DNA from: Allofournierella sp.
GTDB lineage: Bacteria > Bacillota > Clostridia > Oscillospirales > Ruminococcaceae
Length of the DNA stretch: 64,000 nt
Assembly (NCBI GenBank): GCA_020025635.1
Contig: JAHHRU010000011.1
Location: 1 to 64,000 of the forward strand
Reading direction: 5' to 3'
Part shown: positions 7,631 to 16,568 of the stretch, piece by piece
Layout of the letters: the number at the start of each line of letters is the position of its first letter
Position numbering within the stretch: the stretch's first letter is position 1
The notes under the pieces: model-generated
Seen by the model: only the letters and a program-made list of their open reading frames with translations
The model's database searches: none
Told to the model about the DNA's origin: nothing
Made by a program: the position numbers and the translations under genes

Positions 7631-8497
7631 ATGACGAATATGGACAAGCTTTTTGACGCAGTTGCCGCCCGCGGCCCGGTTTGTGTAGGCCTGGATACCG
7701 ACTTTTCCTATCTGCCCGAGGGTTTTGCAGACCCCGCTCTGACCGCCGGTGAGAACATCGTTCGCTATAACCAGGCGCTGGTGGATGCCACCAAGGCCGC
7801 TGCGGGCTGCTACAAGGTGCAGATCGCCTATTACGAGAGCCTGGGCATGGACGGCATGCTGGCTTACAAAAAGACCCTGGAAATGGTGAAGAATGCCGGC
7901 ATCCCCGTGATTTCGGACGTGAAGCGCGGCGACATTGCCAAGACTGCTGAAATGTATGCAAAGGCCCACTTCGAGGGCGATTTCGAGTCGGACTTCATCA
8001 CCCTGGCCCCCTACATGGGCATGGACTCCATCCAGCCCTATGTTCCTTACATGGAGAAAAACGGCAAGGGCGTTTTCGTTCTGGTGCGCACCTCCAACCC
8101 CGGCGCAAAGGATTTTGAGTATGAAAAGCTGGCCGACGGCCGCCATGTTTATGATATGGTGGGTGACAAGCTCAGCGAGCTGGGCAAAAGCCTGATGGGT
8201 GAGCGGGGCTATTCCAGCATCGGCATGGTCATCGGCGGCACCCACAGCGAGGAAGCCAGTGAGATCCGTGCCCGCTATGAGGACAGCTTCTTCCTGATCC
8301 CCGGCTACGGCGCTCAGGGCGGCAAGGCTGAGGACATTGCCCTCTATATGAAGAACGGCAACGGCGGTGTGGTGAACTCCAGCCGCGGCATCCTGATGGC
8401 ATGGAAAAAGCAGCCCGGTGTCAAGTTTGACGAGGCTGCCTACAACGAGTGCGTGAATATGAAGGAGGCTATCCAGAATGCCTGCAATCAGCTGTGA
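7631..8497 (+). CDS. pyrF: Orotidine 5'-phosphate decarboxylase (type 2)
   Basis: This enzyme decarboxylates OMP to UMP, the last step of the pathway. The catalytic Asp-Lys-Asp cluster is seen in SDVKRGDIAKTA (about residues 97-108). LDTDFSYLP near the N-terminus and IPGYGAQGG near residue 224 are further family signatures. The length of 288 aa, with the long insertions, places it in the type 2 group common in Clostridia and actinobacteria. An AAAGGAGAG site precedes the ATG. It overlaps pyrK by 20 bp, so translation of the two is probably coupled. Confidence 0.95.
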   Translation: MTNMDKLFDAVAARGPVCVGLDTDFSYLPEGFADPALTAGENIVRYNQALVDATKAAAGCYKVQIAYYESLGMDGMLAYKKTLEMVKNAGIPVISDVKRGDIAKTAEMYAKAHFEGDFESDFITLAPYMGMDSIQPYVPYMEKNGKGVFVLVRTSNPGAKDFEYEKLADGRHVYDMVGDKLSELGKSLMGERGYSSIGMVIGGTHSEEASEIRARYEDSFFLIPGYGAQGGKAEDIALYMKNGNGGVVNSSRGILMAWKKQPGVKFDEAAYNECVNMKEAIQNACNQL

Positions 8498-9242
8498 TGT
8501 GAAGGTACTGAACCAGCAGGTGGCAGCGGAGAACATCCGCCTGCTCACCGTTACCTGGCCGGTACATGAAAAGACCCCCCGTGCAGGACAGTTCTTCATG
8601 CTGCGCTGCTGGCCAGTGGATGCGGCCCCGCTTCTGAGCCGGCCCATCAGCGTGCATCGGTTCAACCCGGTCACTGCGACCCTGGATTTTTTGTATGAGG
8701 TAAAGGGCAAGGGCACCGAGCACCTGGCCGCGCTCAAGGCCGGCGACCGGCTGACCCTGACCGGCCCTTCCGGCAACGGTTTCCCGGTGGCAGAGCTGGA
8801 AGGCCGTGTGGCTGTTGTGGGCGGCGGCATCGGCACCGCCCCGCTGTATCAGCTGGTTTGTGAGCTGGATGACAAGGGCGTGAAGCCGGACCTTTACCTG
8901 GGCTTCAGGGACGAGGTTTACGGTGTGGAGCGCTTTGAGGCCCGCTGCGGCCGTGTAAGCATTGCCACCGAAAGCGGCCGTGTGGGCACAAAGGGCTTTG
9001 TGACCGCCATTCTGGACCCCGCCCAGTATGACTGGGTGCTCTGCTGCGGCCCGGAACCCATGATGAAGGCTGTGGCTGCCCTGTGCAAGGAAAAGGATAC
9101 CCCCTGCCTTGTGAGCATGGAAAAGAAGATGGCCTGCGGCGTGGGCGCCTGCCTTGGCTGCACCTGCCACACCCATACCGGTGCGAAGTGTGTCTGCAAG
9201 GACGGCCCGGTGTTCAAAGCAGAGGAGGTATTTGAATTATGA
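8478..9242 (+). CDS. pyrK: Dihydroorotate dehydrogenase electron-transfer subunit
   Basis: The 254-aa protein carries the FAD-binding motif LLSRPISV, the nucleotide-binding glycine loop VGGGIGTAPLYQL (about residue 115), and a C-terminal [2Fe-2S] site with cysteines in CGVGACLGCTC plus one in KCVC. It passes electrons from the FMN of PyrD to NAD+, making the dehydrogenase of class 1B. The start lies inside pyrF and the end overlaps pyrD by 4 bp (ATGA). This is a typical arrangement in Firmicutes. Confidence 0.95.
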   Translation: MPAISCDVKVLNQQVAAENIRLLTVTWPVHEKTPRAGQFFMLRCWPVDAAPLLSRPISVHRFNPVTATLDFLYEVKGKGTEHLAALKAGDRLTLTGPSGNGFPVAELEGRVAVVGGGIGTAPLYQLVCELDDKGVKPDLYLGFRDEVYGVERFEARCGRVSIATESGRVGTKGFVTAILDPAQYDWVLCCGPEPMMKAVAALCKEKDTPCLVSMEKKMACGVGACLGCTCHTHTGAKCVCKDGPVFKAEEVFEL

Positions 9243-10150
9243 GCGTTGATCTGCATGTAGACCTGCTGGGTAAGCGCCTTGCCGGCCCGGTTATCGCAGC
9301 CAGCGGCACCTTCGGCTTTGGCTCGGAATATTCCGAGATCATGGACCTGACCACCCTGGGCGGCATTTCCTCCAAGGGGCTTACCCTGAACGGCAAATTC
9401 GGCAATGAGGGCGAGCGCCTGTATGAGACCCCCTCGGGCCTGATCAACTCCATCGGTTTGCAGAACCCCGGCATCCGGCACTTCATCGACAACGAGCTGC
9501 CCGCCATGAAGACCCTGGGCACTGCGGTGATCGCAAACCTGGGCGGCGGCTGCATCGAAGATTATGTGACCAGTGCCGCCATGCTGGATGAGGCCGGTGT
9601 GGATTACATTGAACTGAACATCAGCTGCCCCAACGTGAAGCAGGGCGGCATTGCCTACGGCATCTGCCCCGCAAGCGCAAAAGAAGTGGTGAGCCAGGTG
9701 CGGGCCGCCTGCAAGGTGCCCCTCATCGTAAAGCTCAGCCCTCAGGCCGAGGATATCGCCCGGATGTCGGCGGCCTGCGTGGAGGCCGGTGCGGATGCGC
9801 TGAGCCTGGTCAACACCTTCCAGGCCTGCGCCATCGACCTGAAAAAGCGCCGCCCGGTGTTCAACAACATTTTTGCGGGCCTGTCCGGCCCGGCCGTTAA
9901 GCCCATCGCCCTGCGCATGGTCTGGCAGGCTGTGGGCGCGGTGGATGTTCCGGTGATCGGCCTGGGCGGCATCACCACCGGCGAGGATGCGCTGGAATTC
10001 ATCATGGCCGGTGCCGCCGCTGTTCAGGTTGGCACCGCAAGCTTCATGGACCCCCGCTCCTGCCAGCGTGTGACCGAAGAAATGGCCCGCTGGATGGAGG
10101 CAAACGGCGTAAAGAGCCTGGATGAGATCCGCGGCTGCGCCCGTCCCTGA
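9239..10150 (+). CDS. pyrD: Dihydroorotate dehydrogenase, class 1B catalytic subunit
   Basis: This enzyme oxidises dihydroorotate to orotate using FMN, with PyrK and NAD+ as acceptors. The 303-aa protein has the class 1 features ASGTFGFGSEY near the start, SKGLTLNGKFGN, ELNISCPNVKQGG around residues 122-134 and GLGGITTGEDALEFIMAGA at the FMN phosphate site. Class 1B rather than 1A follows from the adjacent pyrK. The coupled ATGA overlap with pyrK supports equal production of the two subunits. Confidence 0.95.
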   Translation: MSVDLHVDLLGKRLAGPVIAASGTFGFGSEYSEIMDLTTLGGISSKGLTLNGKFGNEGERLYETPSGLINSIGLQNPGIRHFIDNELPAMKTLGTAVIANLGGGCIEDYVTSAAMLDEAGVDYIELNISCPNVKQGGIAYGICPASAKEVVSQVRAACKVPLIVKLSPQAEDIARMSAACVEAGADALSLVNTFQACAIDLKKRRPVFNNIFAGLSGPAVKPIALRMVWQAVGAVDVPVIGLGGITTGEDALEFIMAGAAAVQVGTASFMDPRSCQRVTEEMARWMEANGVKSLDEIRGCARP

Positions 10151-10189
10151 CCGATACGAACAGATTGAAATAAAAAGGAGAACCAAACC

Positions 10190-10783
10190 ATGAACAATGC
10201 GATCGAAGTTTTGAAAGAATGCGAAGCCTTCCTGGAAGGCCACTTCCTGCTGAGCAGCGGCCGTCACTCCGGCGCTTACTGCCAGATGGCAAAGCTGCAG
10301 CAGTATCCCGACAAGGCTGCCCAGGTGCTGGCTCCTGTTGCCGACGTTCTGCGTGATATGAACGTGGACGTTGTGGTCGGCCCCGCTATGGGCGGCATCG
10401 TCTATGCTTACGAGCTGGCCCGCCAGCTGGGCAAGCGTGCCATCTTCACCGAGCGTGTGGACAATGTGATGACCCTGCGCCGTTTCGAGATCAAGCCCGG
10501 CGAGCGCTGCGTGATCGCTGAGGACGTGGTCACCACCGGCATTTCCAGCCTGGAGACCAAGCGTGTCATCGAAGAGGCCGGCGGCGAGTGCCTGGGCATC
10601 GTGTGCGTGGTGGACCGCACCACCGCTGCCGCACCCAGCCCCATTCCCATCCTGGCCAGCGCCGCAAAGCTGGATCTGCCCAACTACCTGCCTGAGGAGT
10701 GCCCCATCTGCAAGGAGGGCAAGCTGCCTCTGGTGCACCTGGGCAGCCGCAAGATGAAGGAAAAGGCTCAGCAGAAGCAGTAA
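10190..10783 (+). CDS. pyrE: Orotate phosphoribosyltransferase
   Basis: This enzyme attaches ribose 5-phosphate from PRPP to orotate, giving OMP. The PRPP loop is RCVIAEDVVTTGIS (about residues 104-117), and the N-terminal HFLLSSGRHSGAY is the usual OPRTase signature. The protein is 197 aa, slightly shorter than most bacterial enzymes, and ends in a Lys/Gln tail. AAAAGGAG precedes the ATG. It is the last gene of the operon and is followed by a strong terminator. The enzymes for carbamoyl phosphate and carbamoyl aspartate synthesis must be encoded elsewhere. Confidence 0.95.
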   Translation: MNNAIEVLKECEAFLEGHFLLSSGRHSGAYCQMAKLQQYPDKAAQVLAPVADVLRDMNVDVVVGPAMGGIVYAYELARQLGKRAIFTERVDNVMTLRRFEIKPGERCVIAEDVVTTGISSLETKRVIEEAGGECLGIVCVVDRTTAAAPSPIPILASAAKLDLPNYLPEECPICKEGKLPLVHLGSRKMKEKAQQKQ

Positions 10784-10796
10784 TTCCAAAGCATTC

Positions 10797-10831
10797 AAAA
10801 ACCGGCAGGCGCAATGCCTGCCGGTTTTTTC
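10797..10831 (+). terminator. Intrinsic terminator of pyr operon
   Basis: AAAACCGGCAGGC pairs with GCCTGCCGGTTTT across GCAAT, followed by more T. It begins 14 bp after the pyrE stop. Confidence 0.95.
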
Positions 10832-10924
10832 TGCCGAAATCGGCCCCCGGTGCCTTGGAAAAGCAGGCTTTTTCGCACGGAAGCGACAAAAACACACCGG
10901 CACATTCCTTTTTGACAAAATCTA

Positions 10925-10933
10925 TGGTATACT
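10925..10933 (+). promoter_or_regulatory. Extended -10 promoter of DEAD-box helicase gene
   Basis: TGG-TATACT is an extended -10 element. A TTGACA at 10912 is only 10 bp away and cannot serve as its -35. The leader to the gene is about 70 nt. Confidence 0.5.
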
Positions 10934-11007
10934 AAATATTTAGATCAGAACAAATCGAAACACCTGCGGCCCGGCACAAGGCTGGGGCAGGGGAAATGGA
11001 GATAAAA

Positions 11008-12189
11008 ATGCTGTATACCGAGCTTCGGTGCGTGAGCCCCGAAATTTTGCAGGCGGTGGAGCGGATGGGCTTCACCGATATGACCGAGATTCAGGAAAAG
11101 ACCATCCCGGTGATGATGGCCGGCCAGGATGTGATCGCAAAAGCACCCACCGGCACCGGCAAGACCTGCGCCTTTGGCATCCCTGTCATTGAAAAGGTGG
11201 ACAAAACCAAGGCCGTTCCCCAGTCGGTCATTCTGGCCCCTACCCGGGAGCTGGCCCAGCAGATCGCAGATGATCTGGCCGACCTGTGCCATTTCATCCC
11301 CGAGATCCGCATCGCCTGTGTTTACGGCGGTGCCAATATGCAAAAGCAGATCGACAAGCTGAAAAAAGGCTGCCAGATCGTGGTGGCCACTCCCGGCCGG
11401 CTGATGGACCACATGCAGCACCACACCATTGACACCAAAGCGGTCACCACCATTGTGCTGGACGAGGCGGACGAAATGCTCAACATGGGCTTTTATAAGG
11501 ATGTGCGCCGCATCATCGACCAGATGAAGGCTCGCAGGAGCCTGTCCATGTTCAGCGCCACCATCAGCCGTGAGGTAATGGACATTGGCTGGCTGTATCA
11601 GAAAAACGCCGCCGAAATCACGGTGCAGCCTGTGCTGGAAAGCCAGCCCAAAATCACCCAGTATATGCTGTGCACCACCGGCCGCAACAAGCTGGCCGAC
11701 CTTGCGCAGATCATTATTTCCGGCGGCTACAAGCGGGTCATGGTGTTCTGCGATACCAAGTTCACCACCGCCACCCTCACCAATCAGCTGGTACGGCTGA
11801 ATTTTGTGGCCGACTGCCTGCACGGCGATCTATCTCAGGCAGAGCGCAACAAGATCATGGCGAATTTCCGGGAAGGCAAGATCGATGTGCTGGTTGCCAC
11901 CGATGTGGCGGCCCGCGGCATCGATGTGGATGACGTGGATGCGGTCATCAACTATGAGGTGCCCGGTTCCAATGAGTACTACACCCACCGCATCGGCCGC
12001 ACCGGCCGTGCAAAGCGGGAGGGCGTGGCCTACCTTCTGTACGGCAAGGAAGAGACCCGCCGGGTGGAAGAGCTGCTTCGCCTGACCCGCAACAAGGCCA
12101 TCCCGGTGCATTGGGATTTTGCCCACAAGAACCTGGTGGAAGAAAAGGTGGAGACCGGCGACAAGTTCCAGGTGCGCCGTTACTTCTGA
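11008..12189 (+). CDS. DEAD-box ATP-dependent RNA helicase
   Basis: All helicase motifs are present in order: Q-motif region, motif I APTGTGKT, motif Ia PTRELAQQ, motif II DEAD, motif III SAT, motif V ARGIDV and motif VI HRIGRTGRAKREG. The protein stops soon after the second RecA-like domain (393 aa), so it lacks the long C-terminal RNA-binding tails of CshA, DeaD or DbpA and is a core-only helicase. Likely roles are RNA unwinding in ribosome assembly, cold adaptation or mRNA decay. ATG 11008 has GGAG 6 bp upstream; ATG 10996 in the same frame is an alternative. It appears to be monocistronic. Confidence 0.92.
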   Translation: MLYTELRCVSPEILQAVERMGFTDMTEIQEKTIPVMMAGQDVIAKAPTGTGKTCAFGIPVIEKVDKTKAVPQSVILAPTRELAQQIADDLADLCHFIPEIRIACVYGGANMQKQIDKLKKGCQIVVATPGRLMDHMQHHTIDTKAVTTIVLDEADEMLNMGFYKDVRRIIDQMKARRSLSMFSATISREVMDIGWLYQKNAAEITVQPVLESQPKITQYMLCTTGRNKLADLAQIIISGGYKRVMVFCDTKFTTATLTNQLVRLNFVADCLHGDLSQAERNKIMANFREGKIDVLVATDVAARGIDVDDVDAVINYEVPGSNEYYTHRIGRTGRAKREGVAYLLYGKEETRRVEELLRLTRNKAIPVHWDFAHKNLVEEKVETGDKFQVRRYF

Positions 12190-12209
12190 GCGTTTCAAAC
12201 CAATTTTCG

Positions 12210-12236
12210 GCGAGGCCCGGCCCGGGCCTCGCTTTT
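12210..12236 (+). terminator. Intrinsic terminator of helicase gene
   Basis: GCGAGGCCCGG pairs with CCGGGCCTCGC across a very short loop, followed by TTTT. Confidence 0.8.
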
Positions 12237-12319
12237 CCGCAGGATGGCCGGGAAGCAGTTGGTGGACGATTGTGCAAACATGGCCCCGCTGAAGCGGCGT
12301 AAAGTATGACTTTCATAAA

Positions 12320-12360
12320 GCAAAAGTAATACTTTATAGAATTAAAAGTATTACTTTTGC
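12320..12360 (+). repeat. AT-rich 16-bp inverted repeat upstream of nucleoside transporter
   Basis: GCAAAAGTAATACTTT (12320-12335) is repeated in perfect inversion at 12345-12360, with a 9-bp centre. No T-run follows, so it is not a normal terminator. It lies about 140 bp upstream of the transporter promoter in an otherwise empty region (12238-12497). A regulator binding site is one explanation. Confidence 0.75.
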
Positions 12361-12497
12361 AGGGAGAAAACTGCCGAAAACCGGCTGAAACAAAGGGTTT
12401 TTCTGGGACCCCGTTTGTGGCCACGCCTAAAAAAACAGAGTGCCCAGCGGAAACCCTTGGCGGATGTGCCGAAAATGAATAAAAAGTCGAAATTTGC

Positions 12498-12526
12498 TTG
12501 CAAAAGTACAAATGTGGGCCTAGAAT
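12498..12526 (+). promoter_or_regulatory. Promoter of BMP/ABC transporter operon
   Basis: TTGCAA (12498-12503) and TAGAAT (12521-12526) are spaced 17 bp apart, giving a leader of about 80 nt before the lipoprotein gene. Confidence 0.65.
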
Positions 12527-12610
12527 AAAGGCATCGGCAGCGAGGTGTGTCAAAACGGTCTCGCTGCCGCAAGTCGTTTCAAATGCAATTTACACAGGAG
12601 GCACATGAAA

Positions 12611-13810
12611 ATGAAAAAGTTTCTGAGCATTCTTCTGGCAGCTTCTATGGCGCTGAGCCTGGCAGCCTGCGGCGGAGAGGCAGCTCCCGCAGCAAACTCC
12701 GGGGGCACTCCCGCTGAGCAGAGCGTGAGCACTCCCGCAGAGCAGAGCGAAAGCACTCCCGCTGAAGAAACCGCCGGCATTCCCAAGGAAAAAATCAAGG
12801 TGGGCGTTGTTCACCTGTCCGACCCTTCTGAGGGCACCGGCTACACCTACACCCACGAGCAGGGCATTCAGGGCATGGTCAGCAACCTGGGCCTCAAGCC
12901 CGAGCAGGTGGTTGAGAAGATCAACGTGAACGATACCGATGCTTCTGCTGTTGAGAACGCCATGCTGGAGCTGATCGAGGAAGGCTGCAACATCATCTTT
13001 GCCACCTCCTGGGGTTATATGGACACCTGCGAGGCCCTGTCTGAAGAGTATCCCGATGTGATCTTCAGCCACGGCACCGGCTACAAGTCCAACGGCAAGA
13101 ACTTCAACAACTACTTCGGCCGCATCTATCAGTCCCGCTATCTGGCAGGCATCGCTGCCGGCCTGAAGACCGAGTCCAACAAGCTGGGCTATGTTGCCGC
13201 CATGGGCAAGAACAACGGCGAGGTCACCAGCGGCCTGAATGCTTTTGCAATGGGCGCTGCCAGCGTGAACCCCGATGCCAAGGTCTATGTGAAGGTCACC
13301 AACAGCTGGTTCGATCCGGAAGGTGAGAAGGCTGCCGCAGAGGCAATGATCGCCGCAGGCTGCGATGTGATCGCTCAGCACTGCGATACCGCCGGCCCCC
13401 AGCTGGCTGCTGAAGAGCACGGCGTCTGGGGCGTTGGCTACAACAGCGATATGTCCAAGGATGCCCCCAAGGCTGTTCTGACCAGCGTTATGTGGGACTG
13501 GAGCGTTTACTACACCAAGGCTGTTCAGAGCGTGATCGATGGCAGCTGGAAGGCCGGCGAAAAGGTCGAGAACTACTTCGGCGATATGGGCGACGGCCTG
13601 ATCACCCTGGCTGACCTGAACACCGAGCTGGCTGCCGAAGGCACCGCTGAAAAGATCGAAGAAGTCAAGGCCAAGATCGTTTCCGGCGAGTGGGACGTAT
13701 TCGACGGCAAGACCGAGATCAAGGACAACGAAGGCAACACCCACACCCTGGAAGGCGCCGACTACGGCAGCTGCAACTGGTATGTGGAAAATGTAGACGA
13801 GAGCCTGTAA
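12611..13810 (+). CDS. BMP-family lipoprotein, nucleoside-type ABC importer binding protein
   Basis: The 399-aa protein begins with a lipoprotein signal peptide ending at the lipobox LAAC, then a short Ser/Thr/Pro/Glu linker with repeated STPAEQS units. The body (from KIKVGVVHLSDPSEGTGYTYTHEQG) matches the BMP/PnrA fold, which binds purine nucleosides or related ligands. ATG 12611 is 9 bp from AGGAGG; ATG 12605 in the same frame is too close to it. The gene is followed by a hairpin and then by the double ATPase and two permeases, the standard order for NupNOPQ-type importers. High use of preferred codons suggests strong expression. Confidence 0.88.
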   Translation: MKKFLSILLAASMALSLAACGGEAAPAANSGGTPAEQSVSTPAEQSESTPAEETAGIPKEKIKVGVVHLSDPSEGTGYTYTHEQGIQGMVSNLGLKPEQVVEKINVNDTDASAVENAMLELIEEGCNIIFATSWGYMDTCEALSEEYPDVIFSHGTGYKSNGKNFNNYFGRIYQSRYLAGIAAGLKTESNKLGYVAAMGKNNGEVTSGLNAFAMGAASVNPDAKVYVKVTNSWFDPEGEKAAAEAMIAAGCDVIAQHCDTAGPQLAAEEHGVWGVGYNSDMSKDAPKAVLTSVMWDWSVYYTKAVQSVIDGSWKAGEKVENYFGDMGDGLITLADLNTELAAEGTAEKIEEVKAKIVSGEWDVFDGKTEIKDNEGNTHTLEGADYGSCNWYVENVDESL

Positions 13811-13832
13811 CAACAGCACAAACTGCAAATCG

Positions 13833-13862
13833 AAAAGGGCGGTCCGAAACGGCCGCCCTTTT
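13833..13862 (+). terminator. Hairpin between binding protein and ATPase genes
   Basis: AAAAGGGCGG pairs with CCGCCCTTTT. In this position it is probably a leaky terminator that lets the binding protein be made in excess over the membrane components. Confidence 0.7.
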
Positions 13863-13929
13863 AAGGTATTTTCGGGCAGGGTTTCAGGCTGCCCGGTTTT
13901 GAACGAAAAAACGCAGAGGAGGAACAACT

Positions 13930-15468
13930 TTGAGCCAGCAAAACAGTGCCATCCGATGCAGCAGCATCACCAAAACTTTCGGCAGCGTTGTGGCGAATGA
14001 CAGCATCGAGCTGGAAGTTTCTTACGGCGAGATCCTTGCGCTGCTGGGCGAAAACGGCAGCGGAAAAACCACGCTGATGAATATGATCTCCGGCATCTAT
14101 CACCCGGATGAGGGCCAGATCTATGTGGGCGGAGAGCCGGTTTCCATCACCTCGCCCATGGATGCGCAGAACCTGGGCATTGGCATGATCCACCAGCATT
14201 TCAAGCTGGTGGAGGTGTTCTCGGCCATGGAAAACATCGTGCTGGGCACCCCCGGCCGGCTGAAAAGCCGCCGTGCCATGAAGCAGGAGGTCCTGGATCT
14301 TTGCAAAAATTACGGCCTTGAGATCGACCCGGAAAAACGGGTGTATGAAATGAGCGTTTCGGAAAAGCAGACGGTGGAGATCCTGAAAGTGCTTTACCGG
14401 GGCGCAAAGATCCTGATTCTGGACGAGCCCACCGCTGTTCTGACCCCCCAGGAAACCGACAAGCTGTTCAATATCCTGCGGCAGATGAAGCAGCAGGGCT
14501 GTGCCATCATCATCATCACCCACAAGCTGGGCGAGGTGCTGGACATTTCCGACCGGGTCACCATCCTGCGCAAGGGAAAAAGCGTGGGCAGCGTGGAAAC
14601 CGCTCAGGTGGATGCCGCAAAGCTCACCGAGCTGATGGTGGGCCACAAGGTGAGCCTTGCCATCGAGCGGCCGGAACCGGTGGATGCCCACACCATTTTG
14701 AAGGTGGTGGATCTGACCGTTGCAAAGCCGGACGGCTCCAAGGGCCTGGAGGATGTGAACTTCCGCATCCGGTCCGGCCAGATTTTGGGTGTTGCCGGTG
14801 TTGCCGGCTCCGGTCAGAAGGAGCTGTGCGAGGCCATTGCGGGCCTTATCCCCGCGCAGAAGGGCGCCGTGCTTTATAAAAAAGAAAATATCCTGGGAAA
14901 GACCCCGGACGAGATCATCGATCTGGGCATTTCCATGAGCTTTGTGCCCGAGGACCGGCTGGGCATGGGCCTTGTGGCCGGCATGGGCATGACCGATAAC
15001 ATGCTGCTCAAGTCCTACCGTTCGGGCAAGGGCCCGCTTGTGGACCGTGCCCCTGCCCGTGATCTGGCAAAGCGGCTGATGAAGGAGCTTTCCATTGTGA
15101 CGCCGGGCATCGAGACCCCGGTGCGCCTGATGAGCGGCGGCAACGTACAGAAGGTGCTTTTGGGCCGTGAGATCGAATCGAACCCCAACCTGCTCATCAC
15201 CGCGTATCCTGTGCGCGGCCTGGACATCAACTCCAGCTATCTGATCTATGATCTGCTCAATAAGCAGAAGCAGAAAGGGGTCGCCGTTGTGTTCATCGGC
15301 GAGGACCTGGACGTTCTTCTGGAGCTGTGTGACCGCATCCTGGTGCTCTGCCATGGCCGTGTTACCGGCATTGTGGATGCGAAAACCACCACAAAGGAAG
15401 AGATCGGCCTGATGATGACCGGCGAAATGAGCGCCGAAGAAAAAGAAAAGGAGGCAGCGGAGGCATGA
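13930..15468 (+). CDS. Nucleoside/sugar-type ABC transporter ATPase, two NBDs
   Basis: The 512-aa protein contains two fused nucleotide-binding domains. The first has Walker A GENGSGKTT (about residue 38), a diverged signature region MSVSEKQ and Walker B LILDEPTAVL. The second has the degenerate Walker A GVAGSGQKEL and signature LMSGGNVQK, normal for the carbohydrate/nucleoside importer group. TTG is the start codon, preceded by GAGGAGGAAC. The ORF overlaps the first permease by 4 bp. Together with the BMP lipoprotein and two permeases it should form a purine-nucleoside-type importer. Confidence 0.92.
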   Translation: MSQQNSAIRCSSITKTFGSVVANDSIELEVSYGEILALLGENGSGKTTLMNMISGIYHPDEGQIYVGGEPVSITSPMDAQNLGIGMIHQHFKLVEVFSAMENIVLGTPGRLKSRRAMKQEVLDLCKNYGLEIDPEKRVYEMSVSEKQTVEILKVLYRGAKILILDEPTAVLTPQETDKLFNILRQMKQQGCAIIIITHKLGEVLDISDRVTILRKGKSVGSVETAQVDAAKLTELMVGHKVSLAIERPEPVDAHTILKVVDLTVAKPDGSKGLEDVNFRIRSGQILGVAGVAGSGQKELCEAIAGLIPAQKGAVLYKKENILGKTPDEIIDLGISMSFVPEDRLGMGLVAGMGMTDNMLLKSYRSGKGPLVDRAPARDLAKRLMKELSIVTPGIETPVRLMSGGNVQKVLLGREIESNPNLLITAYPVRGLDINSSYLIYDLLNKQKQKGVAVVFIGEDLDVLLELCDRILVLCHGRVTGIVDAKTTTKEEIGLMMTGEMSAEEKEKEAAEA

Positions 15469-16568
15469 ATGAAACCAAAAAGGCTTCCCGGGAACCCCTG
15501 TTCCATGTGGTCAAGCACGCCGAGCGCAGCGCAAAACAGATGATCCTGTTCCGGCTGGCGGCAGTGCTTTTCAGCATCCTGGCCGGCGGGGTGTTCATCC
15601 TGCTCATCGGCTATAACCCCATTGCGGTTTACGGCACCATTCTGGAAGGTGCCTTCCGCAGCAAAATGGCGTTTCAGGCTACCCTGAAATTCACCATCCC
15701 CCTTTGCATCTGTGCGCTGGGCGTTACGCTTGCGTTTAAAATGAAGTTCTGGAACATCGGCGGCGAAGGCCAGCTGATCATGGGCGCGGTGTTCGCCACC
15801 TTCTTTGCCCTCAAGTTTCCCCACTGGAACCACTGGGTGCTCATTGCCTGCATGATGGTGGCCGGCATCATCGGCGGCGGCCTGTGGGGCCTGATCGCGG
15901 CCCTGTTCAAGATCCGCTGGGGCACCAACGAGACCCTTCTCACCCTGATGCTCAACTACATTGCACTGCATCTGGTTTCCTATTTGCAGGCAGGCCCCTG
16001 GCGGGACCCCGCGGCCAACGGCTTTTCCAAAATTGCCCGCTTCGATAAAAATGCGGCTCTTGATAAGGTGCTCGGCATTCATTTCGGCTGGATCATCATG
16101 CTGGTGCTGGTGGCGGTCATCTGGGTATACCTGCGCCGCTCCAAGCAGGGCTATGAGATCAGCGTGGTGGGCGAAAGCCAGGATACCGCCCGTTATGCGG
16201 GCATCAACGTGAAAAAGGTCATCCTGCGCACCATGTTCCTTTCCGGTGCGATCGCGGGCCTTGCCGGCGTATGCCAGGCGGCCGGTTCAGATATGACCCT
16301 TTCCATGGGCGTTGCCGGCGGTGTTGGCTTTACCGCCATCATCGTGGCATGGCTGTGCCACCTGAATCCGGGCATGATCCTGGTGGTCTCCTTCCTGTTC
16401 GGCATCCTTCAGAAGGGCTCCAGCGTGGTGCAGTCCACCTATGGGCTTTCGGCGGATTCAGCGGCCGTTCTGCAGGGTGTGATCCTGTTCTTCATCCTGG
16501 GCAGCGAGTTCTTTGTGCGCTACGCCTTTGTGGGCCGCCGCAAAGCAAAAAAGGAGGGTGCTAACTGA
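15465..16568 (+). CDS. ABC transporter permease, BMP-type importer subunit 1
   Basis: This 367-aa membrane protein has about nine or ten helices. A basic N-terminal tail precedes helix 1 (LFRLAAVLFSILAGGVFILLIGY). Landmarks of the RbsC/NupP permease group include FWNIGGEGQLIMGA near residue 95 and GTNETLLTLMLNYIALHLVSYL near residue 148, with TARYAGINVKK in a cytoplasmic loop. Start and stop codons overlap the neighbouring genes by 4 bp and 1 bp. It is translationally coupled to the ATPase. Confidence 0.92.
   Translation: MNETKKASREPLFHVVKHAERSAKQMILFRLAAVLFSILAGGVFILLIGYNPIAVYGTILEGAFRSKMAFQATLKFTIPLCICALGVTLAFKMKFWNIGGEGQLIMGAVFATFFALKFPHWNHWVLIACMMVAGIIGGGLWGLIAALFKIRWGTNETLLTLMLNYIALHLVSYLQAGPWRDPAANGFSKIARFDKNAALDKVLGIHFGWIIMLVLVAVIWVYLRRSKQGYEISVVGESQDTARYAGINVKKVILRTMFLSGAIAGLAGVCQAAGSDMTLSMGVAGGVGFTAIIVAWLCHLNPGMILVVSFLFGILQKGSSVVQSTYGLSADSAAVLQGVILFFILGSEFFVRYAFVGRRKAKKEGAN

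Noticed and set aside
8918..10918. 666-residue minus-strand frame across pyrK, pyrD and pyrE
   Set aside because: Opposite three conserved pyr genes; long antisense frames arise from the high GC and strong codon bias of those genes. The same applies to other long frames such as 6611-8836 and 12590-13927 on the minus strand.
10912..10933. TTGACA with TATACT as a standard promoter
   Set aside because: The spacing is only 10 bp. The extended -10 alone is more plausible.
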